Assembly (NCBI GenBank): GCA_032209605.1 | Contig: JASFXZ010000003.1 | Span: 37,412,762-37,476,761, forward strand | Direction: 5' to 3' | Length of the DNA stretch: 64,000 nt | Source: Mactromeris polynyma | Lineage: Eukaryota; Mollusca; Bivalvia; Venerida; Mactridae | Notes under the pieces: generated by a model | The model's input: the letters and a program-made list of their open reading frames with translations, nothing else | Database searches by the model: none | What the model was told of the DNA's origin: nothing | Position numbers and translations under genes: made by a program | Part shown: piece after piece, positions 61,201 to 64,000 of the stretch | How the letters are laid out: each line of letters begins with the position of its first letter | Position numbering within the stretch: position 1 is the first letter of the stretch

Positions 61201-63075
61201 ACAAGAAGTCCTTTTCAAAGTTTCTCATTTAAGTTCGACTGTCCTTTTACAAACCTTTGTAGTGTGATTGTGAGATTTTAAGTACAAGTCACCATGACAT
61301 GTGTGGTGCTATGACCTTTTCGAAATATCTCCCGGATATTACTTTAATACAACTGACATTTGCTTTTTTTATCAAAACTTATAAAAAGTATATCTTTACC
61401 ATTCGGACTATGCTTACTGCCTTTCTAGGTTTTCTCCGTGATGTTTTCCATCCTTTAAACATTTCCCCCTTGTTTCCCCCTAAATTATCTTTAGTTGTTT
61501 TGATCGTCGTCCAGACCACTCATTGCACCCATATTCCAAAACATGTTTACCCTCGCATCTATTCAATCCCGAATAGGTTGTAGACTGTTGTTTCCCTAGA
61601 AAAAATATATTTATTTCAGTTTAAGATGCATATGCATGGTAAATAAGAACAAACATGTTTCATTTATAATACAAAACCACATACTGTCATGAGTTATAAA
61701 ACCAAGCCACACACATCCGTACTATGGATTTCACAAATAGAGAGAAAAAAACATTATTTTTACTGTGGGCCTTGCTATGGATTGTGTGAAATAGAGAAGC
61801 AACTTTCCATCACAGGCAAAAACATTGTTATAATGCAACAGACAATAATATTGAAAGACAATTATAGAATACTGCTTTTGATTTATGAAATGACTTGGTA
61901 CTATAACATTGAATATATGGGCTATGTATGGTGAGGTATTGTCTTATGTATATGGCGTTCCGTGTAACAACGTTATCACTCTTTCTATAACGGTTAAAAG
62001 AAATTTGGATTGCAAATATAAAAATAAGTGTACGACGAAAAATAACTATTCCTGTGACATTTTAATTAAATTTATTGCATACCTAAGACAGTCACAAATG
62101 AGTTATAGAGTTCTCATTACGTGGAAAAAATAAATTAGACTTCTAACACAACAGGGAAAGTAGTATCTCTAGAGACTCAGTTTTTAATTCCAACATTCTA
62201 CAAAGCGTGTTTAATCACATTAAGCGATGCATAATGCCTCCTGCAAGGCGACACAGTTTTCAGAGAATACGAGTGAGCAGAAAAATTGTAACCAAAGCAA
62301 ATAAATGACACTTTGTGAAACATTTTTTTTGTAATTTTATGGATGGCCTGTTGGGTTGAGATATAAGAGTTAAAATTGAAATATGCCCATAACTAAACCG
62401 CACTATTCTTGGTAGCGGACTAATGCAAACTACGAAAGCAAACGATTAAGGTATATATATTTTGAAATCAATTGCAGCTTGTGTTAAGCACATGACGTTG
62501 GAACAACGAACCTGTTTATGTGTCATGTTTAAACTCCAAATTATGGCGACATCGTAAAACACATTAATGTTTTGTTTAAAATATTTCAACTTTTAAGTAC
62601 ACCCTAAAACTTAGTTATTCACGTGATAAGTATTTTAGAAAAATATTCAATATCATTGCAGAAAGCAGTACTTGCATGGAATTATTAAATAGAAAGAGAA
62701 ACATTGAAATGGAAAATAAACAAGTTTAAACAGATTTGTGGAATAAGTATCCATGGGAAAAGTCTTTTGACTTCAAAGTCTTAGTCAACCTTTGTACAAA
62801 CAAATCCCTGTAAATTAACTCGCAAACGATTGATATTGTCCGCGATATATACAAAATAATAGTTCGTGCCCATGTAAACAACGAACCGACGATAATTATA
62901 TTCCAATATTAAACGATTTGTACATTTTCGGAGATGAGTTCTTCCGATTTTTTGTTCTTAAATTGTAAATTTTCAAACCACGTGTACTAATAATACGGTT
63001 CAAAAATAATTGTGCTGATTTTGTTGACACTGCCAGAATATTATCTTTTATTAAGTATACTAGTATTTTGAACGA
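61201..63075. other. AT-rich DNA, possible decayed W copy
   Basis: Near 61915-61990 GTATGGTGAGGTATTGTCTT then ATGTATATGGCGTTCCGTGT resembles the tail of family W. Nothing else is recognisable, and the 94- and 81-codon frames are not supported by any motif. Confidence 0.4.
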
Positions 63076-63345
63076 CAGTTCCACGGTTTTTAATCGCTAG
63101 GTGGTTATGTTTATCTTATTGTTGTTAAATAAATGTTAAGATTTCCCCTTCCAATTATGGAATACTTGGCTTGATATAGTGTTCATGTTAACCCTCTCTT
63201 CTGTCCGTCGCCAACATATTTTCTTAGTTTGTCCTGTTATGTATTCCTTTTCTGTGCTGCTATTTCCCTGGGATCTGTGTGGGGAGGCATAGTCTGGTGA
63301 ATATGCCGTTTCCCTGTAATTACTTTATTCTTCCTTTATGTTACA
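63076..63345 (+). repeat. Family W dispersed repeat, diverged copy W6
   Basis: GACAGTTCCACGGTTTTTAA at the start, TATTTCCCTGGGATCTGTGT with GGGGAGGCATAGTCTGGTGA near the end, then GCCGTTTCCCTGTAATTACT and TTATTCTTCCTTTATG. The order matches W1 and W2 but identity is much lower. Confidence 0.55.
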
Positions 63346-64000
63346 TTTCTTGCATTAAGACGAAGAAAAAATAACCCTTGCAGTACCGATCGATTTTGAA
63401 CATCGCTTTCATCGATTTTTTCTCAATGTTAAATGAACTTTCCAGAGATGACGACTAGACTGATGTAAAATTTACTAATGTAACTTTAAAAAAAATAAAT
63501 GACAAATATAGAGATTGAATTTTGCAATGACACTATGTCAAAGTAATTAATTCCCCAATTTATGCACATTCACGTGAAGTATGTAAAACATTTTCGGTTC
63601 ATCGACCCCTGATGTTATTTGAGGATGGTATTAATGTCATTTCGTATGACTCGATGAACTAATGTGGAGATAAATAACAGATAGGAACAGTAAAAAGTCA
63701 AACTTTAACACGGTATGAATACCACATTCCTCGAGAAAGTTTTTAATGAAATATATTTGACTGTTAAATGCATTTCTTGCCCAGTTTCACAAGTTTCAAA
63801 TACATTTTTGCTTTGAAATTTAGATTTTTTAGTCTAGGCAACTGTTAATTTATATCTGTAATTTGAACTAGCTCCATCACTTACGTCAGAAATTATTAAC
63901 TGGTCTGGAAAACACTACACACTTTCTCAATTTAAATACAGTGAAAAGTCCCAGACACATTCAGATTTTATAGTTGGTAGTCAAACCGGCAAATTTGTTG
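63346..64000. other. AT-rich DNA, no gene seen
   Basis: The last 650 bases hold no feature I can support. Confidence 0.5.

Overview
The window looks like intergenic or intronic DNA from an animal nuclear genome. It is AT-rich throughout and has no open reading frame above about 280 codons; the longest frames are artefacts of a tandem repeat. I found no rRNA, no CRISPR array, no operon and no conserved host gene. The mixture of small inverted-repeat transposons, a PIF/Harbinger remnant, degenerate tRNA-like sequences and a long minisatellite would suit a marine invertebrate. A bivalve mollusc is my best guess, but that is inference and not shown by any gene.

Layout. 1-2.2 kb is unique AT-rich DNA with two CAGT-ended (mariner-type) MITEs. 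2.26-4.91 kb is one minisatellite that changes unit type twice and ends in a higher-order pattern. 4.9-12.1 kb shows nothing I can name. 12.12-12.86 kb is a GC-rich block bounded by inverted termini and TAA, best read as a Harbinger-type non-autonomous element. 12.9-17 kb is unique DNA with one tRNA-like relic.

17.6-22.4 kb (copy A) and 28.2-34.0 kb (copy B) are diverged direct copies of one segment. Copy A is flanked by a second direct repeat (16.97-17.36 and 22.54-22.95 kb). Comparing A with B shows the empty sites of later insertions: a 633-bp TTA-flanked element in B and a 143-bp MITE in A. A 644-bp element with near-perfect termini and TTAA flanks lies at 22.96-23.61 kb.

34.9-35.5 kb carries two tRNA-like sequences in opposite orientation. 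35.7-36.8 kb is a Harbinger derivative that still holds a recognisable N-terminal transposase exon on the minus strand. 36.8-45.4 kb contains a collinear three-block duplication. 46.1-52.1 kb and 52.1-61.2 kb are a second large diverged tandem duplication, interrupted by copies of two dispersed repeat families (called W and P here). 61.2-64 kb is AT-rich and holds degenerate W copies.

There is no set of cooperating genes. The biology visible here is genome turnover: tandem duplication, MITE insertion and decay. Coordinates of duplications and repeats were read by eye and are accurate to roughly 10-30 bases unless the terminal motif is quoted.
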